A stretch of 64,000 nucleotides of DNA from an uncultured Bacteroidales bacterium (GTDB taxonomy: Bacteria > Bacteroidota > Bacteroidia > Bacteroidales > P3): positions 62,001-126,000 of the forward strand of contig CAMVMX010000006.1 of the NCBI GenBank assembly GCA_947168665.1, in the 5' to 3' direction. Position numbers and translations under genes: made by a program. Shown piece by piece: positions 1 to 8,885 of the stretch; position 1 is the first letter of the stretch, and each line of letters opens with the position of its first letter. The notes under the pieces are model-generated. The model ran no database searches, was not told where the DNA came from, and saw nothing but the letters and a program-made list of their open reading frames with translations.

Positions 1-14
1 CGCTTCTTTTTTAT

Positions 15-1499
15 ATGCCCGCTGTAACCCTTATTGACCCCGTGGCTGTTCGGGACGCTGCCGCACCAAAACGCAACGACGCTATGAACCACTTCGCACA
101 GGTCATCGACCGCTACCGCCAGCAATCCCACTCCGAGGCCGACAAAGGCCACCGCTTTGAACGCCTGATGCAGGCCATGCTCCGCACCCTCCCGCCCTGG
201 AGCAAAGAGATAAAGTCTTATAATCGTGGTCATGGCTCTGTGCAGGATGATAGCATGAAAAACTATATACATCGGCATGTGTCTATGTGGTTCTGGATAG
301 TGTCTCTTGTTATATTCATTATGTTGATTGTAGGCTACATAGTGTTAAAACAAGCGGGAGGGCATGTCGTGCCTGCTCAGGTTAATTGTAGAGAGGATAA
401 GAGGCCGTATCGGAGGGTGACTTACTGGCAGCAGGAAGTGAACTGCGCAAATCCGATTGCCACTTCGTATGAGGGGGAGGGTATTGACACTTATACAGCA
501 CAATCAATCTACACGGACAATTGTGTGCTGTATCTGCCAGAGAGTTACAAGCCACAAGGGACACCGACCAAACTGATTATATTCTGCAAAGAGGGTGACA
601 GCCAAGTCGGCACTTCCTCGGACCCAATATTTGACGAGCAGCGATGCGGACGTTTATTCCATTGGTTGTTGTATCTCGGATATGCCGTTGTGGCGGCTGA
701 CGGTGTGCCGGACGCATGGAAGGCGGCCATCGGCGCAACGGAGAGGGCTGTGGGGAACTACGTGGCGGTGCAAAGCACAATTAAGGCTGTGGAGTATGTG
801 GGGAAACACTACAACGTGGACACCGGCAGGTTGTTTGTTTTCGGTTATTCGCAGGGCGGACACTACGCACAGAATGTGATTGACAATTCGGCTTTGAATG
901 TGGCGGCAGTGGCGGAGTGGTCTCCTGTCTGTTCGATGCGTTGGCACCAGTGGGATTTGTCGAGCAATGCCACAGTTGGCGGTGTTACATTCACCAAGGC
1001 GGCGCGTCTTAACATCGCAAGGATGTTTGGTTTCCCCGCTGTCAGCACGAACATTCAATTGTTGAACTTAGATTATGACCCGGATCTGACTATGGGATAC
1101 GACCCGTGGACACGGAATGTGGAAGACCCTTATAACGACTTCGTTAAACAAGAAGGAAGCGATTTTCTGTACCGTCTGCCAGACGGGGTGACGGTTGACC
1201 AAATCACGATGAAGAAGTACTCCAAGGCACCGTTGAAGATATGGGCGGCAGAGGATGATAACAAGCTGTCGGCTGACGTGTTCAAGGTATTCATCAAGGC
1301 TATGCGCAACACTGGGCAGATTGCGGAGCTTAAGTTATACAATCAGGGCGAGCATCATGTGCAGCAGTACCAGACGGCTGTAGGGACGTTTGTTGAGAAC
1401 GGGGAAACATGCGACCTATACCCGATTGCGCTGGATGTGGCATTGTGGTTTTATAACTTTGGTGGGTACCCATTAAAGGATTACAATTTATCAGAGTAA
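15..1499 (+). CDS. Alpha/beta hydrolase, membrane-anchored, with helicase-derived N-terminal extension
   Basis: The 494-residue frame has two unrelated parts. Residues 24-66 read like the start of a type ISP/III restriction helicase. From Met81 (position 255, AGGA seven bases upstream) the protein is an alpha/beta hydrolase: one membrane segment at about residues 91-112, then a predicted esterase or peptidase domain. The nucleophile elbow GYSQGG lies near residue 279, with acid (AAEDDN, about 411) and histidine (GEHHV, about 446) candidates in the expected order. The substrate is unknown. The frame stays open to the window edge, so the true start may be further upstream, at 84, or at 255. The last gives a complete signal-anchored hydrolase of about 414 residues and is my preferred functional start. 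It has no operon partner in view. Confidence 0.7.
   Translation: MPAVTLIDPVAVRDAAAPKRNDAMNHFAQVIDRYRQQSHSEADKGHRFERLMQAMLRTLPPWSKEIKSYNRGHGSVQDDSMKNYIHRHVSMWFWIVSLVIFIMLIVGYIVLKQAGGHVVPAQVNCREDKRPYRRVTYWQQEVNCANPIATSYEGEGIDTYTAQSIYTDNCVLYLPESYKPQGTPTKLIIFCKEGDSQVGTSSDPIFDEQRCGRLFHWLLYLGYAVVAADGVPDAWKAAIGATERAVGNYVAVQSTIKAVEYVGKHYNVDTGRLFVFGYSQGGHYAQNVIDNSALNVAAVAEWSPVCSMRWHQWDLSSNATVGGVTFTKAARLNIARMFGFPAVSTNIQLLNLDYDPDLTMGYDPWTRNVEDPYNDFVKQEGSDFLYRLPDGVTVDQITMKKYSKAPLKIWAAEDDNKLSADVFKVFIKAMRNTGQIAELKLYNQGEHHVQQYQTAVGTFVENGETCDLYPIALDVALWFYNFGGYPLKDYNLSE
84..212 (+). pseudogene. Remnant of a type ISP/III restriction helicase N-terminus
   Basis: Residues 24-66 of the frame starting at 15 carry the pattern FAQVIDRYR, then EADKGHRFERLMQ, then LPPWSKEIK. 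From memory this matches the first 40 or so residues of Bacteroidota DEAD/DEAH restriction helicases, whose sequence normally continues into a VWLW-DFP motif. Here it stops abruptly at SKEIK and is replaced by unrelated sequence. I read it as the leftover 5' end of a deleted restriction gene joined in frame to the following hydrolase gene. Confidence 0.55.
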
Positions 1500-1634
1500 T
1501 ATCTTTTGGGTGAAGACGTTTAGAAGATACAATGTTTTTAGTACGGGTTACTGGTCTATATGGATTACCGAAATTGGAGCAATGAATGGATCATGATGTA
1601 AGGCCAGTGTGAAGTTCGGGATGGATACATGAAG

Positions 1635-1671
1635 CCAATGCCTGCCGACTGCTGGGGTCGGTAGGCATTGG
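1635..1671 (-). terminator. Hairpin terminator after the BspA/InlB-repeat gene
   Basis: CCAATGCCTGCCGAC (1635-1649) can pair with GTCGGTAGGCATTGG (1657-1671) across a 7-base loop. There is one G-T wobble on the plus strand. It lies 20 bases past the stop codon of the minus-strand T9SS gene and lacks a clear U-tract. The rest of 1500-1691 shows nothing else. Confidence 0.5.
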
Positions 1672-1691
1672 TGTATGAGGGGGGATAGGTG

Positions 1692-4600
1692 TCAGCGGAT
1701 GATGATTTTGCGGGCTTTGGTGCCTTCGATTTGCAGCATGTAGATGCCGGTGGCGGGTGCGCGGAGGTGTTGCATGGCATCGGCTGCGGCGACGGAGGCG
1801 AGGCGGCGGCCCATGAGGTCGTAGAGGGCGAGGGTTTTGCCTTCGGCCCCGGCGACGGTGATGTCGAGGCCAGAGGTGGCGATGGATAGGGGATGGCCAT
1901 CGGCGGTGTCGATGCCGACGGAGGGGTAGAAGATGGCTTGGAGGGTGAGGTCGCGGTCGACGAGGATGGTGCGCTCAGGTTCGGTGTTGTTGTCGCTCCA
2001 CTGGCGGAAGGCGAAGCCGGGGAAGGGACGGGCAAGGAGGGTGGCGGTGGTGCCGAAATTGTAGACACCGGCACCATAGACGGCTCCCATGTCGGGGTTT
2101 TGGGGGGTGGCGTTGATGGTGAAGGTTTGGGGTGCGAAGATGGCGGTGTAGGTGGCATCGGTCAGGACGCGAACATGGCGGGGGTTGTCGGTGGCGCCGT
2201 CGCTCCAGTATTTGAAGAGGTGGTGGGTGGCGGGGTTGGCGGTGATGGTGATTTGCTGGCCGGCGGCATAGGTGCCGGAGCCTGAGACAGTGCCCATGGC
2301 GATGTCGTTGCTGTTGACGGTGACGGTGTAGGTGGGGTGGGGTTGGAAGAGGGCGGTGAGGGTGGTGTCGGCGGTGACGGCAAGGATGCGGGGGTTGGAG
2401 GTGGCGCCGTCGCTCCAGCCGGTGAAGTAGTGGCCGGGCAGGGGGATGGCGCGGAGGGTGGCGGTGGTGCCGTAGTCGTAGAGGCCGGAGCCGGCGACGG
2501 TGCCTTGAAGGCTGTCGGAGGGGAGGAGGGTGATTTGGTAGATGTTGGGGAGGAAGAGTGCGGAGAAGGCGGTGTCGGTGGAGATGACGACGGGACGGGG
2601 ATTCTGGGTGTTGCCGTCGGTCCAGGAGGAGAAGTAGTAGCCGTAGTTGGGGATGGCGGTGAGGGTTGTGGTGGCACCGTAGGGCGCAGGGCCCGCGCCG
2701 AGGACCCGTCCACGGAGGGTGTCGAGTGACTGTGCTGCGACGTAGTAGGAGTCGATGGAGAAGTGGGCGGTGAGGGCGGTGTCGGCGGTGACGGTGAGTT
2801 GGCGGGGGTTGGTGGTGTCGGCATCGCTCCATTGGACGAAGTGGTGATGGGGGGCCGGAAGGGCGGTGAGGGTGGCTACGGTCTGGTAGTTGTAGGTGCC
2901 GCTGCCGCTGACGGAGCCGCTGGCAGGCGAGTTGCTGACGGCGGTGACGGTGTAGGTGTTGATGGCAAAGAGGGCGGTGTAGCCGATGTCTTCGGTGACT
3001 ATGATGGTGCGGGGGTTGTCGGTGTTGCCGTCGTTCCACTGTACGAAGTGGTAGCCGTAGAAGGGTGTGGCGGTGATGAGGGCAGGGGTGTTGTAGTTGT
3101 AGGTGCCGCTGCCGCTGACGGTGCCGTAGGCGCCGTTGCCGCTGATGGCGGTGACGGTGTAGGAGTTGAGTGAGAAGAGGGCGGTGTAGGTGGCGTTGTG
3201 GGTGACGTTGATGAGGCGGGGATTGGTGGTGTCGCCGTCGTTCCAGCTTTGGAAGTGGTAGCCGTAGTTGGCTTGGGCTGAGATGCTGACGGGTGTGTTG
3301 TGGGTGTAGGAGCCGCTACCTGTGGTGGAGCCCATGGTGCTGTTGTTGCTGAGCACGGTGAGGGTGTAGGTGTTGATGGCGAAGATGGCAGTGAGGGTGG
3401 TGTTGGCACTGACGGTGAGGAGGCGGGGGTTGTCGGTGTTGCCGTCGCTCCACTGGACGAAGTGGTAGCCGTAGGCGGCGGTGGCGGAGATGTTGGCGAT
3501 GGCGGCAAAGCTGTAGGTGCCGCTGCCGAATGTGACGCCCATGGTGGTGTCGTTGGAGAGGATGTTGAGGGTGTAGGTGTTGGGGGCGAAGATGGCGGTG
3601 AGGGCTGTGTCGGCGGTGACTTGGAAGGAGCGTGGGTTGGTGGTGTTGCCATCGTTCCATTGCACGAAGTGGTAGCCGAAGAGTGGGGAGGCGGTGAGTT
3701 CGATGGAGGTGAGGTAGCTGTAGGTGCCGCCACCGGAAACGATGCCCATGGAGTTGTTGTTGCTGTTGGCTGTCACGGTGTAGAGGTTGACTGCGAAGTT
3801 GGCGGCAAAGGTGGAGTCTTGCGATACGAGGATGGTGCGGGGGTTGTCGGTGTTGCCATCATTCCAGAAGGTGAAGTGGTGGCCGGGATAGGGGGTGGCG
3901 GAGATGACGGCTTGGTTTTGGTAGTAGTAGCTGCCACCACCGGCCACTGTACCCATGGCGGGGTTGTTGTTGAGGACGGTGATGGTGGAGTGGTTGGAGA
4001 GGAAGACGGCGGTGAAGAGGGAGTCTTGTGTGGCGAGGACGGTGCGGGGGTTGTCGGTGTTGCCGTCGCTCCAGTGCTGGAAGTGGTAGCCGGGATAGGG
4101 GGTGGCGGTGAGGAGGGCGGAGGCTCCATAGTTGTAGAGGCCGGAGCCACTGACGGTGCCTCGGGTGGAGTCGTTGCAGATGACGGTGATGTAGGAGTTG
4201 TCGGATACAAAGAAGGCGGTGAAGGTGGTGTCGGAGTTGACGCTGAGGGTGCGGGGGTTGGCGGTGTTGCCGTCGTTCCATCGGAGGAAGTGGTAGCTGG
4301 GGTTGGCGGTGGCTTGGATGATGGCAACGGCACTGGTGCAGGAGGGTTGCTGTGTGATGGAGGCAGTGCCCATTATGTTGTTGTTGACGTTGAGTGTGAC
4401 TTGGAAGGGGGAGGTTTCGGTCAGGTTGGTGAAGTTTTCCCAATGGTCGGCCATGAAGTAGGCCAGCAGGGAGCCGCAGGGGACGAATACTTGGGTGGCT
4501 GGGGTGGCGGAGCTGAAGGTGCCGGAATGGATGGCGGGCGGGAGGGAACCGAGCATGGTAATGGTGGCGATGGTGGCGGTGTTGGCAAAGGCGCGGTCGC

Positions 4601-6164
4601 CGATGGAGGTGACGGCAGCTGGGAATGTGAGTTGTCCGCCCAACAGGGAGCAGCCGTTGAAGGCATCGGCTCCTATGTGGGAGAGGCTGGCCGGGAAATC
4701 GGGGGTGACCAGACGGAAGCACCCGCCAAAGGCATTGTCGGCAATGGTGTCGAGACTGCTGCCAAAGGTGACGGAGGTGAGACGGGTGCAGTTGAGGAAG
4801 GCGGAGTCGCCGATGGAGGGGGTGTTGTCGCCGATGGTGATTTGGAAGAGGCGGTCGCAGCCGTAGAAGGCTTGGGGGGGAATGACGGCGTGGGAGGTGC
4901 CGGTGTTGAGGAAAAAGATGCTGTCGCAATCGCTGAAGGCACCTTGGCCGATGGCAATGAGACTGGCAGGGAACTGGAGTGTGGAGTGGATGCGGGAGCA
5001 GCCTTGAAAGGCGTGGTCGCCGATGGAGGTGAGGAGTTGGGGCAGGAGCAGTTGGTTGTTGATGTTGCGGCACTGGGCAAAGCTATGGCTCCCGATGGAT
5101 TGGAGCGACGGCGGGAGGATGAGGCTGCCGAGGGCGGACATGCCATGGAATGCGTAGGCGGGAATGCGCTGGACGCTGGAGCCAAAGGAGAGCGAGTTGA
5201 GTTGCGTGAAGGGCTGGAAGGCGTGGGAGGGGAGGCATCCCAGAGGGGTGCAGAAGGAGGCGTCGGAGCAGTTGACGGCATTGTATTGCAGGTGGTCAAC
5301 ATTGTTGCATCCGAGGAAGGCACAGGTGTCGATGGTGGTGACGTTGAGACCGATAACGACGGTGTCGAGGTTGGCGGCGTTCATGAAGGAGTAGGAGTGG
5401 ATGGTTTGGACGCTGTCGCCAATAATTAGGGAGCGGAGGGAGGCGAGGGGGAGGGAGGACTGGTGGCCGGAGCTGGTCATGTAGCTGCAGACGGCATTGA
5501 CGGCATTGTAGCGGAGGTGGCGCACGTTGTTGCAGCCAGCAAAGACGTTGTGGGAGATTTGGACAAGTGAGGTGCCGAGGGTGAGGGTGTCGAGCGAGGT
5601 GCAGTTGCTGAAGGACCAGTTGCCAAGGATGGTTACGGTGTTAGGGATGCTGGCTGAGCGCAGCGAGGTGCAGCCTTCGAAGGCTACGTTGCCGATGATG
5701 GCAAGGTTGGCGCCAAGGCTGGCGGTGAGCAGTGAGGTGCAGCCTTGGAAGGCTCCGACACCAAGGGTGAGGACGTTGTCGGGGATGGTGACAGCAGTCA
5801 GGCCGCTGCAGTGGTTGAAAGCACCGTCGGCAATGACGTTGACAGAATTGGGGATGGCGACGGCGGTGATGCCTGAGCAGGAGTGGAAAGCGTTGGCCCC
5901 GATGGAGACGACGCGGTAGGTGGCTGCGGCATGGGTTACGGTGGTGGGGATGATGATGCTGCCAGTGGGTTGGGTATGGCCGTAGTAGTAGTTGTTGTTG
6001 ACGAGGCGGGGATAGGTGAGGGCGACGGTGGAGTCGGTGAGTATGTTGTAGTAGAGGGTCTGTCCGCTGCTGCACACGGCTGAAAAGTCGTAGGCGTGGA
6101 CTTTGGGCTGTAAAGCTGTCAGCAGCAGGAGCAGGATTGCTATGGCTAAGGTGTTTTTCTTCAT
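1692..6164 (-). CDS. BspA-type leucine-rich and InlB B-repeat surface protein with T9SS sorting domain
   Basis: This is a 1490-residue secreted protein. A signal peptide covers residues 1-24 (cut after KVHA). Residues about 40-585 are BspA-type (LRR_5) repeats with the recurring pattern A-F-x-x-C-x-x-L and short SIG-x-x-AF turns. Residues about 587-1415 are twelve tandem domains of 67-70 residues of the InlB B-repeat/Listeria-Bacteroides type, each with a GxVSGSGxY start and a YHFxxWxDGxTxNPR core. The last 75 residues form a T9SS type A sorting domain (VAGAEGKTLALYDLMGRRL, then GIYMLQIEG, ending KIIIR). It should be exported by T9SS and act at the cell surface, probably in adhesion. It is the last gene of the surface operon, 33 bases after the fibronectin-like lipoprotein gene. 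A smaller paralogue lies at 52204-53616. Confidence 0.9.
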   Translation of the reverse strand: MKKNTLAIAILLLLLTALQPKVHAYDFSAVCSSGQTLYYNILTDSTVALTYPRLVNNNYYYGHTQPTGSIIIPTTVTHAAATYRVVSIGANAFHSCSGITAVAIPNSVNVIADGAFNHCSGLTAVTIPDNVLTLGVGAFQGCTSLLTASLGANLAIIGNVAFEGCTSLRSASIPNTVTILGNWSFSNCTSLDTLTLGTSLVQISHNVFAGCNNVRHLRYNAVNAVCSYMTSSGHQSSLPLASLRSLIIGDSVQTIHSYSFMNAANLDTVVIGLNVTTIDTCAFLGCNNVDHLQYNAVNCSDASFCTPLGCLPSHAFQPFTQLNSLSFGSSVQRIPAYAFHGMSALGSLILPPSLQSIGSHSFAQCRNINNQLLLPQLLTSIGDHAFQGCSRIHSTLQFPASLIAIGQGAFSDCDSIFFLNTGTSHAVIPPQAFYGCDRLFQITIGDNTPSIGDSAFLNCTRLTSVTFGSSLDTIADNAFGGCFRLVTPDFPASLSHIGADAFNGCSLLGGQLTFPAAVTSIGDRAFANTATIATITMLGSLPPAIHSGTFSSATPATQVFVPCGSLLAYFMADHWENFTNLTETSPFQVTLNVNNNIMGTASITQQPSCTSAVAIIQATANPSYHFLRWNDGNTANPRTLSVNSDTTFTAFFVSDNSYITVICNDSTRGTVSGSGLYNYGASALLTATPYPGYHFQHWSDGNTDNPRTVLATQDSLFTAVFLSNHSTITVLNNNPAMGTVAGGGSYYYQNQAVISATPYPGHHFTFWNDGNTDNPRTILVSQDSTFAANFAVNLYTVTANSNNNSMGIVSGGGTYSYLTSIELTASPLFGYHFVQWNDGNTTNPRSFQVTADTALTAIFAPNTYTLNILSNDTTMGVTFGSGTYSFAAIANISATAAYGYHFVQWSDGNTDNPRLLTVSANTTLTAIFAINTYTLTVLSNNSTMGSTTGSGSYTHNTPVSISAQANYGYHFQSWNDGDTTNPRLINVTHNATYTALFSLNSYTVTAISGNGAYGTVSGSGTYNYNTPALITATPFYGYHFVQWNDGNTDNPRTIIVTEDIGYTALFAINTYTVTAVSNSPASGSVSGSGTYNYQTVATLTALPAPHHHFVQWSDADTTNPRQLTVTADTALTAHFSIDSYYVAAQSLDTLRGRVLGAGPAPYGATTTLTAIPNYGYYFSSWTDGNTQNPRPVVISTDTAFSALFLPNIYQITLLPSDSLQGTVAGSGLYDYGTTATLRAIPLPGHYFTGWSDGATSNPRILAVTADTTLTALFQPHPTYTVTVNSNDIAMGTVSGSGTYAAGQQITITANPATHHLFKYWSDGATDNPRHVRVLTDATYTAIFAPQTFTINATPQNPDMGAVYGAGVYNFGTTATLLARPFPGFAFRQWSDNNTEPERTILVDRDLTLQAIFYPSVGIDTADGHPLSIATSGLDITVAGAEGKTLALYDLMGRRLASVAAADAMQHLRAPATGIYMLQIEGTKARKIIIR
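1921..4403 (-). repeat. Twelve tandem InlB B-repeat units of about 207 bp
   Basis: Twelve units of about 204-210 bp encode the repeated domains of the BspA/InlB protein. The conserved core (the codons for WNDGNTDNPR) recurs at this spacing, for example near 3013, 3220, 3430, 3640, 3848 and 4050. Units are similar but not identical, so they are old duplications that could still recombine. Confidence 0.85.
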
Positions 6165-6197
6165 TGGGGGATGTGCTTTACGGGTGTGGTTCCTTGT

Positions 6198-7457
6198 TTA
6201 TTGGGTGACAAATACGATTTGCTGGCCGTAGGTGGTTCCGTTGACGTTGGTGGCATAGGCGCGGACATAGTAGGTGGTGCCGGGAGTGAGGTCGGAGAGG
6301 TGGCTGATGAAAGAGCCGTTGCCAGCACCGTCGGATGTATGGCTGTCGGATGTGGTAGGCATGGGTTGGGTGCTGAAGCATACGCCACGCTGGAAGACGG
6401 GGAAGTCGGGTTCGGTGTGGACGGTACCGCCGGAGAGGGCAGAGTTGGATGTGATGTCGGTGACGGGGGTTGTGGTCACGGTGGGAAGGCCGTCGAGGGT
6501 GGTGAAAGTATAGGTGTCGCTGTAGGCTATGCCGGAGAGGTTGCGGGCGTAGGCACGGAGGTAGTAGGTGGTGTTTGGTTGGAGTTGGGTGAGGGTGGAT
6601 TCGAAGTCGCCGATGCCAGTGCCTAAGCTGAGGTGGAGGTTGTCGGGTGTGGGGTCGGGAGTGGTGCTCCAGCAGAGGCCGCGGGCGGTGATGGGGAAGC
6701 CACCGTCGGAAAGGAAGCTGCCGGAGCAGGTGGCTTGTGTGGCGAGGACGCTGGTGATGGCGAGTGGGCCGACGGTCGGGAGGCCGTCGAGTGTGCGGAA
6801 GGTTATCTGCGGCCCATAGCCGATGCCGATGCCGTTGCGGGCGAAGGCACGGACGTAGTAGGTGGTGTTGGGCGAGAGCTGGACTGTGGTTTCGAGGGTT
6901 CCGTTGTTGTTGCGGGCAGTGGCTATGTTGTCTTTGACGGTGGGATATTGCACGGTGGCGTAGACAAAGCCGCACTCGCTGACGGCGGAGTTGCCATGGC
7001 GGAGGATGTTGCCGTGGAGGCGTGCGGAGGAGGCGGTGATTTCGGTTGCATCGCCGGTGGTGAGAACGGGTACGGTTGAGCCTTGGATTTGGATGACTCC
7101 GATGTTGAAGCTTTCCCAACCTAAGGCACGGTTGTCGGGGTGGATGTCGTGGCTTTCGTAGAGGGAGTCGGGCTGGATGGAGATGTAGTAGCCTTCGTTG
7201 AGTTGCTTTATGTCGAGGTTGATGGAGAAGCTGCCGTCGGGTTCGGAGTAGACGGTCTGCTGGACGTTGCTGCCATTGGTGGAGATTACTTTTATGCCCG
7301 AAAGGGGGTGGAGGGTGGTGGCATCCTGGACTATGCCGTAATAGCGGGTTGTAAGGAATATGCCCTCTTTGTTGAGGTCTTTGACGCAGGATTGGAGCGT
7401 CAGCGACAGGAGGAACACGGAGAGGAGCGTGATGAATATATTGCGGCGCATGGGCAT
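6198..7457 (-). CDS. Lipoprotein with carboxypeptidase-regulatory and three fibronectin-like domains
   Basis: The protein has 419 residues and starts MPMRRN. The start ATG overlaps the stop of the preceding gene (TAATG). A lipoprotein signal ends at LQSC with lipidated Cys24. Residues about 35-110 resemble a carboxypeptidase-regulatory-like beta-sandwich. Three repeats of about 95 residues follow, each ending in the fibronectin-type signature LxPxTTYYxRAxAxN and joined by a short LDGLPTV linker. They match a Bacteroidota surface repeat in which a GLCW/GVCF motif sits mid-domain. It probably sits in the outer membrane and binds or displays something; no enzymatic motif is visible. Translational coupling to the gene before it suggests a shared role. 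Confidence 0.8.
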   Translation of the reverse strand: MPMRRNIFITLLSVFLLSLTLQSCVKDLNKEGIFLTTRYYGIVQDATTLHPLSGIKVISTNGSNVQQTVYSEPDGSFSINLDIKQLNEGYYISIQPDSLYESHDIHPDNRALGWESFNIGVIQIQGSTVPVLTTGDATEITASSARLHGNILRHGNSAVSECGFVYATVQYPTVKDNIATARNNNGTLETTVQLSPNTTYYVRAFARNGIGIGYGPQITFRTLDGLPTVGPLAITSVLATQATCSGSFLSDGGFPITARGLCWSTTPDPTPDNLHLSLGTGIGDFESTLTQLQPNTTYYLRAYARNLSGIAYSDTYTFTTLDGLPTVTTTPVTDITSNSALSGGTVHTEPDFPVFQRGVCFSTQPMPTTSDSHTSDGAGNGSFISHLSDLTPGTTYYVRAYATNVNGTTYGQQIVFVTQ

Positions 7458-8275
7458 TAGAATCTGAATGTTAAACCAATGGTGGGCGTGACGGACTGGG
7501 GGGTGGAGAGGAGCGAGGGAGCCCAGGTGAAGTCGAAAGGAGTTTTGGGATGGATGGTGGCGGTCCGGATGATGTTGAAGACATAGAGGGCACCGGCCAA
7601 GCCCCAAGTGATGTAGGAGATGGATTGGATGGTGTTGTAGGTTTGGCTGGCTTTGTCGAAGTCGGCGAAGGATACGTTGTCGGAGCGCATGATGTTGAGT
7701 TGGTTCTGCGCCATACGATAGCTGAGGATGCCGGTCCCAACCAGCACGGCCTCACCTGTCAGGGTGAGGATTCCTTCGGTAGGGTGGTCTTTGCTTATTT
7801 GCCCCCAGCCGGGAATGACAAGGGACTTGGCCACGGAGATGAGGTTTTTGGCGGTGGAGGTGAGACCCACACGGTCCCAGACGGGTTCGACGTTGCTCAT
7901 GGACGCTACTTGGCAAAGGACGTAGACCCACCACTTGCCGTTGCTGAGTTGTGTGGAATAGAGGCCGACCCGGTTGACGGGGACTTTGTATTGCTGGGAG
8001 ATGGTTTTATAGTCGGCACCGGCGTCGAGGGCTTCAGCCACTTTCTGAGCATCGAAGGGTTGCCCCAGCCGGTTGGCGGTGCTTTGGAATACGCGCACCA
8101 TGGCTTGCGACAGGGCACTGTTGACAGTGGCCCCTTCGCCAGACTCACGGACATAGATGTAGGTTTCGTTTCCTGGCTTGGGCAGTTCGCGCATCCAGGC
8201 TGGCTCTCTCTTGGCTTGGCAGGATAGTGAGGATGCCAGCAAGAGGAGAATCAGGATATATTTTTTCATTTTCAT
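7457..8275 (-). CDS. Periplasmic or membrane protein with DUF5683-like C-terminus
   Basis: The protein has 272 residues, starting MKMKKY at 8275, with a signal peptide ending near CQA-KREP. Residues about 25-140 contain WMRELPKP and YIYVRESGEGA, recalling the LPP20-like domain of outer-membrane-associated proteins. Residues about 165-255 carry SLVIPGWGQISKDHPTEG followed by hydrophobic helices, the pattern of DUF5683. The function is unknown. It is coupled at its stop codon to the fibronectin-like lipoprotein gene and lies 17 bases after the acetyltransferase gene, so it belongs to the surface operon. Confidence 0.75.
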   Translation of the reverse strand: MKMKKYILILLLLASSLSCQAKREPAWMRELPKPGNETYIYVRESGEGATVNSALSQAMVRVFQSTANRLGQPFDAQKVAEALDAGADYKTISQQYKVPVNRVGLYSTQLSNGKWWVYVLCQVASMSNVEPVWDRVGLTSTAKNLISVAKSLVIPGWGQISKDHPTEGILTLTGEAVLVGTGILSYRMAQNQLNIMRSDNVSFADFDKASQTYNTIQSISYITWGLAGALYVFNIIRTATIHPKTPFDFTWAPSLLSTPQSVTPTIGLTFRF

Positions 8276-8292
8276 GGGATGGACGGGAATGG

Positions 8293-8862
8293 TTAGCTCT
8301 CGCTCACTTTCTCTAAAATGTTGTCGGATACAAGCCGGTAATGTCTGCCGCAGGAACAGCGGAGACTGTCGTCGAGGCGTTGGCCGCACTCGCATACCCA
8401 GCCAATGCGCCGCGCAGGGACTCCGGCCATGAGTGCGAAGTCGGGCACGTCGTGTGTGACTACGGCTCCGGCGGCTATGAGTGCGCTTCGGCCTACGTTA
8501 TGACCACAGACGATGGTGCTGTTGGCTCCGAGTGAGGCACCTTCTTTGACGACGGTTTTGGCGTAGACACCATGAACTGGGAAGTGTGCACGCGGAGTGG
8601 TGACGTTGGTGAAGACACAACTGGGGCCGCAGAAGACATTGTCTTCGATTTCGACACCTTCGTAGACGGAGACGTTGTTCTGGATGCGGACTCCGTTGCC
8701 GATGTGGACATTGTTGCCGATGTTGACGTTCTGTCCCATAGAGCAGTTGGAGCCGATGCGGGCACCCCGCTGGATGTGGCAGAAATGCCAGATTTTGGTG
8801 TCGTTGCCAATGATTACGTCGTCGTCGACGTAGCTGCTTTGGTGTATGTAAGCCTCGCTCAT
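8293..8862 (-). CDS. WbpD-like left-handed beta-helix sugar N-acetyltransferase
   Basis: This 189-residue protein is built of hexapeptide repeats (IGNDTKI, IGSNCSMGQNV, IGNNVHIGNGV), so it folds as a left-handed beta-helix acyltransferase. Order and length match the WbpD/WlbB/WxcM-N group, which acetylates the 3-amino group of UDP-2-acetamido-3-amino-2,3-dideoxyglucuronate. The C-terminus has a small Cys4 module (CECG and CSCG) often seen in this group. In Porphyromonas gingivalis this sugar pathway supplies the linker that attaches T9SS cargo to A-LPS. Its place between rfb genes and T9SS cargo genes fits that role. The exact substrate is inferred. Confidence 0.8.
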   Translation of the reverse strand: MSEAYIHQSSYVDDDVIIGNDTKIWHFCHIQRGARIGSNCSMGQNVNIGNNVHIGNGVRIQNNVSVYEGVEIEDNVFCGPSCVFTNVTTPRAHFPVHGVYAKTVVKEGASLGANSTIVCGHNVGRSALIAAGAVVTHDVPDFALMAGVPARRIGWVCECGQRLDDSLRCSCGRHYRLVSDNILEKVSES

Positions 8863-8885
8863 TGCTATGTGTTTTATTTGTGTTG

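Noticed and set aside
1921-4403. Regular repeats that might suggest a CRISPR array
   Set aside because: The units are about 207 bp, translate in frame to InlB-type domains and have no unique spacers between short identical repeats.
3300-5429. Long open frame on the plus strand opposite the BspA/InlB gene
   Set aside because: It is the antisense shadow of a GC-biased repetitive gene; its translation is a low-complexity Gly/Val/Glu/Ala string with no domain.
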